Shown here in pieces: positions 1 through 6,772 of a DNA stretch of 8,019 nucleotides. Numbering within the stretch: position 1 is the first letter of the stretch; each line of letters begins with the position of its first letter. Location: the NCBI GenBank assembly GCA_020439725.1, contig JAGQSE010000111.1:1-8019 (forward strand), in the 5' to 3' direction. Under the pieces are notes generated by a model that ran no database searches, was not told the origin of the DNA, and saw nothing but the letters and a program-made list of their open reading frames with translations. The translations under genes were made by a program, and so were the position numbers. This stretch comes from Acidobacteriota bacterium (lineage in GTDB: Bacteria > Acidobacteriota > Thermoanaerobaculia > Multivoradales > JAHZIX01).

Positions 1-162
1 AAGGCGCGCCGGCTGGTCGGCGTGCGCGGCGCCGGCCAGGCCTTCGACGGTCTGTACTACGTCTCGAGCGTGACCCACCGCATCAAGCGCGGCGAATTCA
101 AGCAGAGCTTCTCGCTCACCCGCAACGGGCTGATCTCCACCGTGCCGAGGGTACCTGCATGA
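1..162 (+). CDS. C-terminal end of phage late control gene D-like spike hub protein (partial)
   Basis: Only the last 53 codons are present, read in frame 1 to a TGA at 160-162; the start lies upstream of the window. The fragment contains AFDGLYYVSSVTHRI followed by a short charged turn, FSLTRNGL and a STVP tail. This is how gpD/gp27-like hub proteins (the N-terminal half of VgrG) end: the last beta-barrel strands, with a conserved 'F-D-G-x-Y-Y-V...V-T-H' and 'L-x-R-N-G-L'. In the family this protein forms a trimeric ring joining the inner tube to the central spike. Its stop overlaps the start of the gpV-like gene (ATGA at 159-162), so the two spike subunits are probably co-translated. The fragment is short, so the family call rests on this tail and on the gene order. 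Confidence 0.8.
   Translation, partial: KARRLVGVRGAGQAFDGLYYVSSVTHRIKRGEFKQSFSLTRNGLISTVPRVPA
147..151 (+). promoter_or_regulatory. Ribosome binding site for gpV-like gene
   Basis: GAGGG lies 7 bases before the ATG at 159, inside the end of the gpD-like gene. It supports the 159 start. Confidence 0.6.
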
Positions 163-674
163 GCGATGGCAAGAAGTACTACGGCAAGTATCGCGGCACG
201 GTCATCAACAACCTCGACCCGCTGCAGCAGGGGCGGATCCAGGTGATGGTCCCCGACGTCTCGGCGCTGGTGCCGTCGAGTTGGGCGATGCCCTGTCTGC
301 CGGCGGCGGGGATCCAGAACGGCCTCTTCGCCGTGCCACCCATCGGTTCCGGCGTGTGGGTCGAGTTCGAGCGCGGCGAAGCCGACTTCCCGATCTGGGT
401 CGGCGGCTTCTGGGGCTCGCCGGCGGAGGTGCCGCTCCTGTCGCACACGGCGCCACCGGTGATCTCGTCGATGACCCTCCAGACCACCTTGGGCAACGGG
501 CTCATCGTCAGCGACGTCCCCGGTCCCACCGGCGGCATCATGCTCAAGAGCACCACCGGCGCGACGCTGATCGTCAACGACACCGGCATCTACATCCAGA
601 ACGGCAAGGGCGCGTCGCTGGTCATGGTGGGACCGTCGGTGACCATCAACAACGGCGCCCTGGTGGTCATCTGA
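159..674 (+). CDS. gpV-like baseplate spike protein (OB fold plus needle)
   Basis: A protein of 171 residues. Residues 7-87 look like the OB-fold of phage baseplate assembly protein V / gp5 / VgrG: a Y-x-G-x-V start, QQGRIQVMVPDV at 23-34, then PPIGSGVWVEFERGE at 60-74 and WVGGFWGS at 80-87, the usual 'P-x-x-G-x-x-V-x-V-x-F-E-x-G' core. From about residue 105 the chain becomes short beta strands rich in Gly, Thr, Val and Asn with alternating hydrophobic residues (for example GIMLKSTTGATLIVNDTG), as expected for the triple-stranded beta-helix needle. It should trimerise on the gpD hub and carry the PAAR tip. No lysozyme domain or C-terminal effector extension is present. The ATG at 159 overlaps the upstream stop and has a good ribosome site. 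In Afp8 and VgrG the hub and OB/needle parts are one polypeptide; here they are separate genes, as in phage P2. Confidence 0.88.
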   Translation: MSDGKKYYGKYRGTVINNLDPLQQGRIQVMVPDVSALVPSSWAMPCLPAAGIQNGLFAVPPIGSGVWVEFERGEADFPIWVGGFWGSPAEVPLLSHTAPPVISSMTLQTTLGNGLIVSDVPGPTGGIMLKSTTGATLIVNDTGIYIQNGKGASLVMVGPSVTINNGALVVI

Positions 675-680
675 GGGCCG

Positions 681-686
681 AGGAGG
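681..686 (+). promoter_or_regulatory. Ribosome binding site for PAAR-like gene
   Basis: AGGAGG ends 4 bases before the ATG at 691. It is part of a 10-base string GCCGAGGAGG (677-686) that recurs at 4015-4024 in front of the second large baseplate gene. These are the only two genes here preceded by a gap long enough to hold a dedicated site. Confidence 0.7.
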
Positions 687-690
687 GACG

Positions 691-1014
691 ATGCCCGGAT
701 TCCTGCTCCACGTCGGCGCCACGGTGCTGTGCTCCCACGGCGGCCAGACGCAGCCGACGGTGCCCAACCCGCGAGTGACGGTGAGCGGACAACCCACCGT
801 CGCCCTCGGTCCGCCGTGGATGGTCGCCGGTTGCGCGCTGCCGCCGCCGACAGCCGGCAACGGCCCTTGCGTCACCGCGAGCTTCGTCTCGTCGGCGACC
901 CGCGTCACCTCGAACGGCATGCCGCTCCTGCTGCTCGACAGCCAGGCGGTGTGCGCTCCCACGGGCACGCCGCTGATCGTCACCGTGACCCAGACCCGGG
1001 TGGTGGGCCAATGA
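691..1014 (+). CDS. PAAR-like spike tip protein
   Basis: A small protein of 107 residues. It begins with 'M-P-G-F-L-L-H-V-G-A-T-V-L-C-S-H-G-G', then shows a Pro/Gly-rich turn pattern with a central 'V-A-G-C' (Cys48) and ends in short beta strands. This fits the PAAR-like (DUF4280-like) tip proteins of eCIS clusters rather than a classical 'P-A-A-R' repeat protein. Candidate metal ligands are His7, Cys14, His16, Cys48, Cys60 and Cys88. PAAR tips cap the needle as a metal-stabilised cone that pierces the target membrane. There is no toxin extension at either end, so it is a bare tip. It follows the needle gene by 16 bases with its own strong ribosome site, and its stop overlaps the next start (ATGA at 1011-1014). 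Position between the spike and gp25 genes supports the call; sequence similarity to canonical PAAR is limited. Confidence 0.8.
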   Translation: MPGFLLHVGATVLCSHGGQTQPTVPNPRVTVSGQPTVALGPPWMVAGCALPPPTAGNGPCVTASFVSSATRVTSNGMPLLLLDSQAVCAPTGTPLIVTVTQTRVVGQ

Positions 1015-1367
1015 ACCTCGACTTCCCCTACCGCATCAGCCCCGGCGGACGTACCGCCGTCACCGGCGACGCCGACCATGTCCGCGACCTCATCGAGCAG
1101 CTGCTGTTCACCAGCCCCGGCGAACGGGTCAACCGGCCGGACTTTGGCAGCGGGCTGCGCCAGCTGGTCTTCGCCCCGGCGAGCACCGAGCTCGCCGCGG
1201 CGCTCCAGTTCACGCTCCAGGGAGCCTTGGCGCAATACCTCGGCGACCGCATCGAGGTCCAGGGGGTGGCGGTGACGACAGAGGACTCGAGGCTCGAGAT
1301 CACCGTCCGCTATCGCCTCGTCGCCACCGGCGAGGAGGCGAGCGCGACCTTTGGAGTGGAGGGCTGA
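1011..1367 (+). CDS. gp25-like baseplate wedge protein (GPW/gp25 family)
   Basis: A protein of 118 residues starting at the ATG at 1011, which overlaps the PAAR-like stop. A longer reading from 729 exists in the same frame, but it would run through the whole PAAR-like gene and its added part is Arg-rich shadow sequence. The protein has an N-terminal 'F-P-Y-R-I-S-P-G-G-R-T' segment, then 'L-L-F-T-S-P-G-E-R-V-N-R-P-D-F-G-S-G-L' at 31-49 and 'L-V-F-A-P' at 52-56, the central signature of GPW/gp25 proteins. The second half is a beta-rich domain, 'I-E-V-Q-G-V-A-V' then 'L-E-I-T-V-R-Y-R-L'. Family members (T4 gp25, TssE, Afp9) join wedge to hub and serve as the nucleus for sheath assembly. The length is normal for the family. 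The ribosome site is weak (only GGTGG-like bases upstream), so translation probably depends on coupling to the PAAR-like gene. Confidence 0.92.
   Translation: MNLDFPYRISPGGRTAVTGDADHVRDLIEQLLFTSPGERVNRPDFGSGLRQLVFAPASTELAAALQFTLQGALAQYLGDRIEVQGVAVTTEDSRLEITVRYRLVATGEEASATFGVEG
1358..1363 (+). promoter_or_regulatory. Ribosome binding site deciding the GTG start at 1372
   Basis: GGAGGG lies 8 bases before the GTG at 1372. A TTG at 1351 in the same frame has no comparable site and would overlap the gp25-like gene by 17 bases, so the GTG is preferred. Confidence 0.7.
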
Positions 1368-1371
1368 GGCC

Positions 1372-3996
1372 GTGAGCGCGCGCTATCACTGTGGCGACGA
1401 GGAGCGCCGGGCGCGGGTGCGGGCGACACCGGGGCTCGACGGCATCGACTATCTCGAGGTCCTCGATACCGAGGCGCCGGCGGGGCTGGCGCAAAAGCTC
1501 CTGGTGGTGCGGTGTCTCGAGGGGCTGATCGCCGGCTTCACCCGCGCCAACGTGCGGATCGAGGGTGGTGTCCGGGTGAGCCCGGTCGGGGTCCGCTGGG
1601 CGCTGCCGCTGCCCGACGTCGCGGGCGCTCCGGCGAGCCAGGTGAGCGCGGCGGAGAAGGCCTTCCTCGCGGCGCACTTCGCCGGCGAGGCGGAGCCCGG
1701 GCGTTGGCTCGTCGTGCGGACCGAGGTGGCCGGTGATTTCTCGCCCTACACCCTGCGGCTGGTCGACGCCGCCGACTCCAAGAAGCGGCCGCCTACCTTC
1801 GATCCGCGCCTGGTAGCGGTGGAGTTCTCGTTCAAGGTCGAATGCCCGAGCGACTTCGACTGCAAGGACACGGGTGCCTGTCCGCCGCCGGTGTTCGACG
1901 AGCCGCGGATCGACTACCTGGCCAAGGACTATGCGAGCTTCCGGCGCCTGCTCCTCGACCGGCTGTCGGTGACCGCCCCCGCCTGGCGCGAGCGTAGCCC
2001 CGCGGATCTGGGTGTCGCGCTGGTCGAGCTCATGGCCTACGTCGGCGACCACCTGTCGTACTTCCAGGACGCGGTGGCCACCGAGGCCTACCTGGGCACC
2101 GCCCGGCGCCGCGTGTCGGTGCGCCGTCACGCGCGGCTGGTCGACTATTTCCTCCACGAGGGAGTCAACGCGCGCGCCTTCATCGCCTTCGGTGTCGACG
2201 CCGGCGCGGCCGGCGTGGTGCTCCCCGGTCCGGATCCCCTGGCCGGCATCCCGGGGACCGCGGTGGCGACCCGCACCGGGAGCTCGACGGCTCCGACGCT
2301 GCCACCGGAAGGGCTTCCGCGGGCGGTCGACGAGGGCGCCGTGGTCTTCGAGACGATGAGCGACCTGGTGCTCCACCCGGAGCTCGGCGAGATCGCGCTC
2401 TACACCTGGAGCGATCGCGAGTGTTGCCTTCCCGTCGGGGCCACCGCCGCCACGCTGGTCGGGCCGCTGCCCGTACGCCCCGCCGACACCGACGGCCACG
2501 CCCGGAGCCGGCGGCTTCAGGGACGGCCCTTGGCCGACGAGGGCCAGGCGGCGGGGCTCGGTGAGGGCGATTTCCTGCTCTTCGAAGAGGTCCTCGGTCC
2601 GCGTACCGGGGTCGCTGCCGATGCCGATCCCCGCCACCGCCACGTCGTGCGGTTGACCAGCGTCCTCACCGCTACCGATCCGCTGGACAGCACACCGGTC
2701 GTCGAAGTCACCTGGGACCCGGCCGACGCCCTGCCCTTCCCGTTGTGCGTCTCGGGTAGGACCGACGACCAGCACGGCGCCCGCTATCACGAGGGGGTCA
2801 GTGTCGCGCGGGGCAACCTGGTACCCGCGGATCACGGTTGGAGTGTCCGCGGCGCGCTCCTGGGGCCGGTGCCCGAGGATTCGGAGGCCGGAGACGCCGT
2901 CCGGTTCGAGCCGCGGCTGGAGGAGCCCTCGCTGACCTTCGCCGCGCCGCTTCCCGACGGCTTCTTCCCCCGCGCCGGGGACCCGACGCCACCGGCGGTG
3001 CTGCCCGCGGCGAGCACTCTCGTCGCCTACGGTCCCGCGGAGGCCGAGCCGCAGCTCCGGCTCGAAGGCGGCGGGGCCACCTGGAGACCGCGTCGCGACC
3101 TGCTCGAAAGCGGTGCCTTCGCCCAGGAGCTGGTGGTCGAGATGGAGGAGGACCGCCACGCCCGGCTGCGCTTCGGCGACGGCGTCCACGGCCGCCGGCC
3201 GGTGGCGAAGACGGTGTTCGAGCCCACCTACCGCATCGGCAACGGTCTCGACGGCAACCTGGGCGCCGACGTGCTGGTCCGGGCCGTGACCACCGTGGCG
3301 GGCATCGGGGCCGTGCGGAACCCCTTGCCGGCGGCCGGCGGCCGGGCTCCCGAGGCCCTCGAGGACGCGCGGCAATACGCGCCCCAGGCCTTCCGCGACC
3401 AGCTGCGGGCGGTGACCGAGGACGATTATGCGCGTGCCGCCGAGCGCCACCCGGAGGTCGATCGCGCCGCCGCCACCTTCCGCTGGACCGGCAGCTGGTA
3501 CACCGTCTTCGTCACCGTCGATCGCAAGGGCGGGCTCGGTGTCGACGCCGACTTCGAGCAGCGGCTGCGCGAGCACCTGGGTTTCTTCCGCCTCGCGGGC
3601 TACGACCTCGAGATCGACGGCCCGCGCTTCGTCCCCCTCGACCTAGAGCTCCGCATCTGTCTCGAGAAGGGCTACTTGCGCTCCGACGTCGTCCTCGAGC
3701 TCCGCCGGGTGTTCTCGAACCGCGCGCTGGGCGACGGGCGTCGGGGTCTCTTCCACCCGGACCGGTGGACCTTCGGCCAGCCGGTCTATCTGTCGCCCAT
3801 CATCGCCGCGGCGAGCGCCGTCGAGGGGGTCGCTTCGGTCGAGGTGACGCGCTTCCAGCGCTGGAGCCGAGCGCCGGAGGACGAGATCGCCAGTGGCGTG
3901 CTCGCCATCGGCCGGCTCGAGATCGCCCAGCTCGACAACGATCCCAACTTGCCCGAGAACGGCCGGCTGCGGCTGCTCATGGGAGGTGGCTCGTGA
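1372..3996 (+). CDS. Large gpJ-like baseplate assembly protein, first copy (TIGR02243-type)
   Basis: A protein of 874 residues read from the GTG at 1372, 4 bases after the gp25-like stop. The N-terminal 140 residues are a beta-rich domain starting 'S-A-R-Y-H-C-G-D-E-E-R-R' with 'G-I-D-Y-L-E-V-L-D'. A cysteine segment follows (Cys158, Cys164, Cys170), then the family hallmark block IDYLAKDYASF (180-190) through the helical 'L-M-A-Y-V-G-D-H-L-S-Y-F-Q-D' to RHARLVDY (252-259). The C-terminal half holds the gpJ-like part: FGDGVHG at 601-607, NPLPA at 650-654, and a closing 'R-L-E-I-A-Q-L-D-N-D-P-N-L-P-E-N-G-R-L'. This matches the 'putative baseplate assembly protein' family of eCIS clusters, related to P2 gpJ, T4 gp6 and Afp11, which forms the wedge ring. 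The following gene is a divergent relative. The exact molecular role of the N-terminal domain is not known to me. Confidence 0.87.
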   Translation: MSARYHCGDEERRARVRATPGLDGIDYLEVLDTEAPAGLAQKLLVVRCLEGLIAGFTRANVRIEGGVRVSPVGVRWALPLPDVAGAPASQVSAAEKAFLAAHFAGEAEPGRWLVVRTEVAGDFSPYTLRLVDAADSKKRPPTFDPRLVAVEFSFKVECPSDFDCKDTGACPPPVFDEPRIDYLAKDYASFRRLLLDRLSVTAPAWRERSPADLGVALVELMAYVGDHLSYFQDAVATEAYLGTARRRVSVRRHARLVDYFLHEGVNARAFIAFGVDAGAAGVVLPGPDPLAGIPGTAVATRTGSSTAPTLPPEGLPRAVDEGAVVFETMSDLVLHPELGEIALYTWSDRECCLPVGATAATLVGPLPVRPADTDGHARSRRLQGRPLADEGQAAGLGEGDFLLFEEVLGPRTGVAADADPRHRHVVRLTSVLTATDPLDSTPVVEVTWDPADALPFPLCVSGRTDDQHGARYHEGVSVARGNLVPADHGWSVRGALLGPVPEDSEAGDAVRFEPRLEEPSLTFAAPLPDGFFPRAGDPTPPAVLPAASTLVAYGPAEAEPQLRLEGGGATWRPRRDLLESGAFAQELVVEMEEDRHARLRFGDGVHGRRPVAKTVFEPTYRIGNGLDGNLGADVLVRAVTTVAGIGAVRNPLPAAGGRAPEALEDARQYAPQAFRDQLRAVTEDDYARAAERHPEVDRAAATFRWTGSWYTVFVTVDRKGGLGVDADFEQRLREHLGFFRLAGYDLEIDGPRFVPLDLELRICLEKGYLRSDVVLELRRVFSNRALGDGRRGLFHPDRWTFGQPVYLSPIIAAASAVEGVASVEVTRFQRWSRAPEDEIASGVLAIGRLEIAQLDNDPNLPENGRLRLLMGGGS
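3981..3987 (+). promoter_or_regulatory. Shine-Dalgarno-like site before the minicistron
   Basis: GGGAGGT sits 5 bases before the GTG at 3993. It is also the Gly-Gly-Gly run at the very end of the upstream protein, so it may be coincidental. Confidence 0.35.
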
Positions 3997-4034
3997 CCCG
4001 TACCGTGGATCTCTGCCGAGGAGGCACACCGTGA
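3993..4034 (+). CDS. Possible 13-codon minicistron between the two large baseplate genes
   Basis: A GTG at 3993 overlaps the stop of the first large baseplate gene (GTGA at 3993-3996). The reading runs 13 codons, (M)TRTVDLCRGGTP, to a TGA at 4032-4034 that itself overlaps the GTG of the second large gene (GTGA at 4031-4034). A good ribosome site stands in front. The frame therefore bridges the only gap of more than 16 bases in the window. It could be a leader-type coupling cistron that carries ribosomes across, a remnant of a deleted gene, or chance in GC-rich DNA. The peptide resembles nothing I recognise, and nothing shows that it is expressed as a product. Confidence 0.3.
   Translation: MTRTVDLCRGGTP
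4018..4024 (+). promoter_or_regulatory. Ribosome binding site deciding the GTG start at 4031
   Basis: GAGGAGG lies 6 bases before the GTG at 4031. The frame is open upstream to a possible start at 3893, but that extension lies inside the preceding gene, is low-complexity and lacks family features. The GTG at 4031 is therefore the start. Confidence 0.75.
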
Positions 4035-6772
4035 GCGACGCCGACGCGCTACGGACCTGCTGCGAATGCTGCGAGGGGGTGACCTCGGAGACGCCCGTGG
4101 AGCTCGCCAACCGCCCAGGGCTGTCGGCCATCGCCTACCGCGCCGGCACCCACGCTCGCTTCAAGGCGTCGATGCTCGCCGGGCTGTCGGCGTCACCGGC
4201 GCTTTCCGAGCTGACCACGCGGCGCGACGACGATCTGACCGTGGCCCTGGTCGATGGCTGGGCGACGGTCCTCGACGTCCTGACCTTCTACCAGGAGCGG
4301 ATCGCCAACGAGAGCTATCTGAAGACCGCCGTCGAGCGACGCTCGCTCCTCGAGCTGGCGCGGGCCATTGGCTACGAGCTCGGACCCGGTGTCGCCGCCA
4401 CCACCTACCTGGCCTTCACCGCCGACGACTCGCCGGGGTCGCCCCCTGAAGCCATCGTTCCCCTCGGCACTCGCGCCCAGAGCATTCCCGGCCAGGACGA
4501 GCTGCCGCAGAGCTTCGAGACCGCGGAGGAGATCCGCGCCCGCGCGCGCTGGAACGCCCTCGAGCCGCGGCGTACCGAGACCCAGTTCCTCCACGCGCCG
4601 ATCCGCAGGCTGGTCTTCGCCGGTACGGGTCTCTCCCTCGCCATCGGCGATCGGCTGCTCGCGGTCCAGGGGGACGAGTACGAGGTCTTTCGCGTCACCG
4701 AGGTCACCGAGCTCATCCCGGCACCGGCCTCGAACGACGATCCGCGGACCGAGGTGCGTGTCGAACCCGTCGATCCCAACGCCCTCGCGCTCTTCCCCGC
4801 GTACCTGGGGATCCCCGCCGCGCTGGCGCCGAACCCGCCGGGTCCGCTTCCCTTTGACGACGACCCGGTGGCCACCTATGTCACCAACGCCGTCTCGTGG
4901 ACCGCCACGGAGCTGGCGGCTCGGCTCGATCGTCTCGGCTGGACCGAGGCGCAGCTGGCAGCGCACCTCGATGCGCGCCAGCGGCCGTCGATCTCGACCC
5001 CGCTCCGCATCTTCGCCATGCGGGTCCAGGCGAGCTTCTTCGGGCACAACGCACCGCGCTGGGGAAGCCTGCCCGAGGACTGGCGCGACGAGGACAAGAA
5101 CGAGTACGCCCCGTACCCGGAACCCTGGGCCGAGGACCAAGGGGCCGACGTCATCCGGGACTCGCAGGGCGACTTTCACGACGTCGATCCGCCGCACACG
5201 ACCTTCTTCCTCGACCAGGCGCAGAAGAAGATCCTTCCGGGCAGCCGCATCGTCCTCGAGGAGGCCGGAACCCGGCTCGCCCGGGCCTACACGGTCCTCG
5301 AGGTGAGCGAGACCTCCCGCGCCGACTACGGGCTGTCGGGCAAGGCGACCCAGGTGCGTGTCGATACCGAGCAGGGCCTGTACCGCTTCGAGTTCCGCAC
5401 CGCCGTCGCCTGGGGCGGCAGCGAGGAGCTGACGCTCGCCGAGGTGACCCGCGAGGACGACGTCCTGGGCTCGAGCGTCCTCCTCGAGACCTTCGCCTTG
5501 GGGCTCTTCCCCGGCCGCTCGGTGGCGGTCAGCGGTGAGCGGGCAGACCTGCCCGGTGTGCTGACCACCGAGGTGCGCGAGCTCGCCGAGGTCGTTCATT
5601 CGATGCACGAGGGCGCCACGCGGCTCGACTTCACCGAAGGCCTGGACCACCGGTACCGCCGAGCGACGGTCAGGATCTCCGCCAACCTGGCGCGCGCCAC
5701 CCATGGCGAAAGCCGGAGCGAGGTCCTGGGCAGCGGTGATGCCTCGGCGGCCTTCCAGCGTTTCGCCCTCAAGCACAAACCGCTGACCTATGTGCCGGCG
5801 GCGACGGCGAGCGGTGGCGAAAGCAGCCTCGAGGTGCGGGTCAACGGTGTTCGCTGGCACGAATCGCCGGACCTCTATCGGCTTGGTCCCGAGGACCGCT
5901 CCTACGTCCTGCGCCGCGACGACGACGGCACCACCCGCGTGTTGTTCGGGGACGGCGTCCATGGTGCCCGCCTTCCCACGGGCAGCGAGAACGTCACCGC
6001 CGCGTACCGCTCGGGGCTCGGTCTCGGAGGCCACCTGGCGGCCGGCCGGATCAGCCTGCTGGCGACGCGACCCCTGGGCGTGCGCGAGGTGGTCAACCCG
6101 GTCCCGGCCACCGGTGCCGGCGATCCCGAGAGCCGCGACGACGCGCGGCGCAACGCCCCGCGCACCGTGCTGACCCTCGACCGCATCGTCTCCCTCGACG
6201 ACTTCGAGGACTTCGCCCGCACCTTCTCGGGGGTCGGCAAGGCACGAGCCGACTGGCTCTGGGACGGCCGGCGGCGCGTGGTCCACCTCACCATCACCGG
6301 CGCCGATGCGCTGCCGCTGACCGCCGACGCCCCGCTCCTGGGCACCCTGCGCGAGGCTGTGGACGGGCTCCGGGATCCCTTCCAGCCGCTGGTGCTGAGT
6401 CCCGCCGAAGCCCTCGTCTTCCGGCTCGAGGCGCAGATCAAGGTGCATCCGGACCATCTGCAGGAGGTCGTCTTCGCGGCGGTACGGGCCGAGCTCGAGG
6501 AACGCTTCGGCTTCGCCGCGCGCGATCTGGCGCGGAGCGTTGCCGCGAGCCAGGTGATCTCGGCGATGCAGCGGGTCCTCGGAGTGGTGGCCGTCGACCT
6601 CGACGTCCTGGCCTTCGATCCCGCGGCGAGCGGCACCCCCCAGGCCGGGCGGCTTCCCGCGTTGCCCGCACGCCTGGGCCCGGCCCTCGTCACCGGTGGT
6701 GAGCGACCGATCCGCGGGGCGCAGCTGCTCACCCTGGCGAAACAGGGCGTCTCGCTGGAGGTGATGCCGTGA
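4031..6772 (+). CDS. Large gpJ-like baseplate assembly protein, second copy (TIGR02243-type)
   Basis: A protein of 913 residues from the GTG at 4031. It opens with a cysteine cluster (Cys10, 11, 13, 14 in 'C-C-E-C-C-E-G'), then 'N-R-P-G-L-S-A-I-A-Y-R-A-G-T-H-A-R-F-K-A-S-M-L' and the helical LTFYQERIANESYL (84-97), the counterpart of 'H-L-S-Y-F-Q-D-A-V-A-T-E-A-Y-L' in the first copy. A central insert contains MRVQASFFGHNAPRW (330-344) and a beta-rich 'F-F-L-D-Q...I-L-P-G-S-R-I-V-L-E' region near 392-406. The C-terminal gpJ-like part has FGDGVHG at 639-645 and NPVPA at 689-693. These are features of the second class of eCIS baseplate assembly protein that commonly sits next to the first. The role is presumably the partner subunit in the wedge ring (Afp11/Afp12-like neighbourhood); the division of labour between the copies is inferred. 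The stop overlaps the next start (GTGA). Confidence 0.86.
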   Translation: MSDADALRTCCECCEGVTSETPVELANRPGLSAIAYRAGTHARFKASMLAGLSASPALSELTTRRDDDLTVALVDGWATVLDVLTFYQERIANESYLKTAVERRSLLELARAIGYELGPGVAATTYLAFTADDSPGSPPEAIVPLGTRAQSIPGQDELPQSFETAEEIRARARWNALEPRRTETQFLHAPIRRLVFAGTGLSLAIGDRLLAVQGDEYEVFRVTEVTELIPAPASNDDPRTEVRVEPVDPNALALFPAYLGIPAALAPNPPGPLPFDDDPVATYVTNAVSWTATELAARLDRLGWTEAQLAAHLDARQRPSISTPLRIFAMRVQASFFGHNAPRWGSLPEDWRDEDKNEYAPYPEPWAEDQGADVIRDSQGDFHDVDPPHTTFFLDQAQKKILPGSRIVLEEAGTRLARAYTVLEVSETSRADYGLSGKATQVRVDTEQGLYRFEFRTAVAWGGSEELTLAEVTREDDVLGSSVLLETFALGLFPGRSVAVSGERADLPGVLTTEVRELAEVVHSMHEGATRLDFTEGLDHRYRRATVRISANLARATHGESRSEVLGSGDASAAFQRFALKHKPLTYVPAATASGGESSLEVRVNGVRWHESPDLYRLGPEDRSYVLRRDDDGTTRVLFGDGVHGARLPTGSENVTAAYRSGLGLGGHLAAGRISLLATRPLGVREVVNPVPATGAGDPESRDDARRNAPRTVLTLDRIVSLDDFEDFARTFSGVGKARADWLWDGRRRVVHLTITGADALPLTADAPLLGTLREAVDGLRDPFQPLVLSPAEALVFRLEAQIKVHPDHLQEVVFAAVRAELEERFGFAARDLARSVAASQVISAMQRVLGVVAVDLDVLAFDPAASGTPQAGRLPALPARLGPALVTGGERPIRGAQLLTLAKQGVSLEVMP
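6757..6765 (+). promoter_or_regulatory. Extended ribosome binding site for gpI-like gene
   Basis: GGAGGTGAT is a 9-base perfect match to the complement of the conserved 16S rRNA 3' end (anti-SD ATCACCTCC). The GGAGG core ends 7 bases before the GTG at 6769. It lies within the last codons of the second large baseplate gene and is the strongest site in the window. Confidence 0.75.

Noticed and set aside
729..1010. N-terminal extension of the gp25-like protein from a start at 729
   Set aside because: It would run through nearly all of the PAAR-like gene and its composition is shadow-like; the ATG at 1011 gives a normal-length gp25 protein.
57..1235. Minus-strand open frame of 392 codons
   Set aside because: Antisense to four recognisable plus-strand genes, with no coherent domain.
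1300..3576. Long open frame of 758 codons on the minus strand
   Set aside because: It mirrors the first large baseplate gene. The translation is Arg/Gly/His/Pro-rich with no family motif, as expected when extreme third-position GC removes antisense stop codons.
3893..4030. 46-codon N-terminal extension of the second large baseplate protein
   Set aside because: Lies out of frame within the preceding gene and lacks family similarity; the GTG at 4031 has an ideal ribosome site.
2838..4034. Plus-strand open frame of 398 codons inside the first large baseplate gene
   Set aside because: Arg/Pro/Gly-rich out-of-frame shadow; only its last 14 codons, from the GTG at 3993, are worth noting as the possible minicistron.
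4193..6457. Minus-strand open frame of 754 codons
   Set aside because: Antisense shadow of the second large baseplate gene, low-complexity composition and no ribosome site or recognisable domain.
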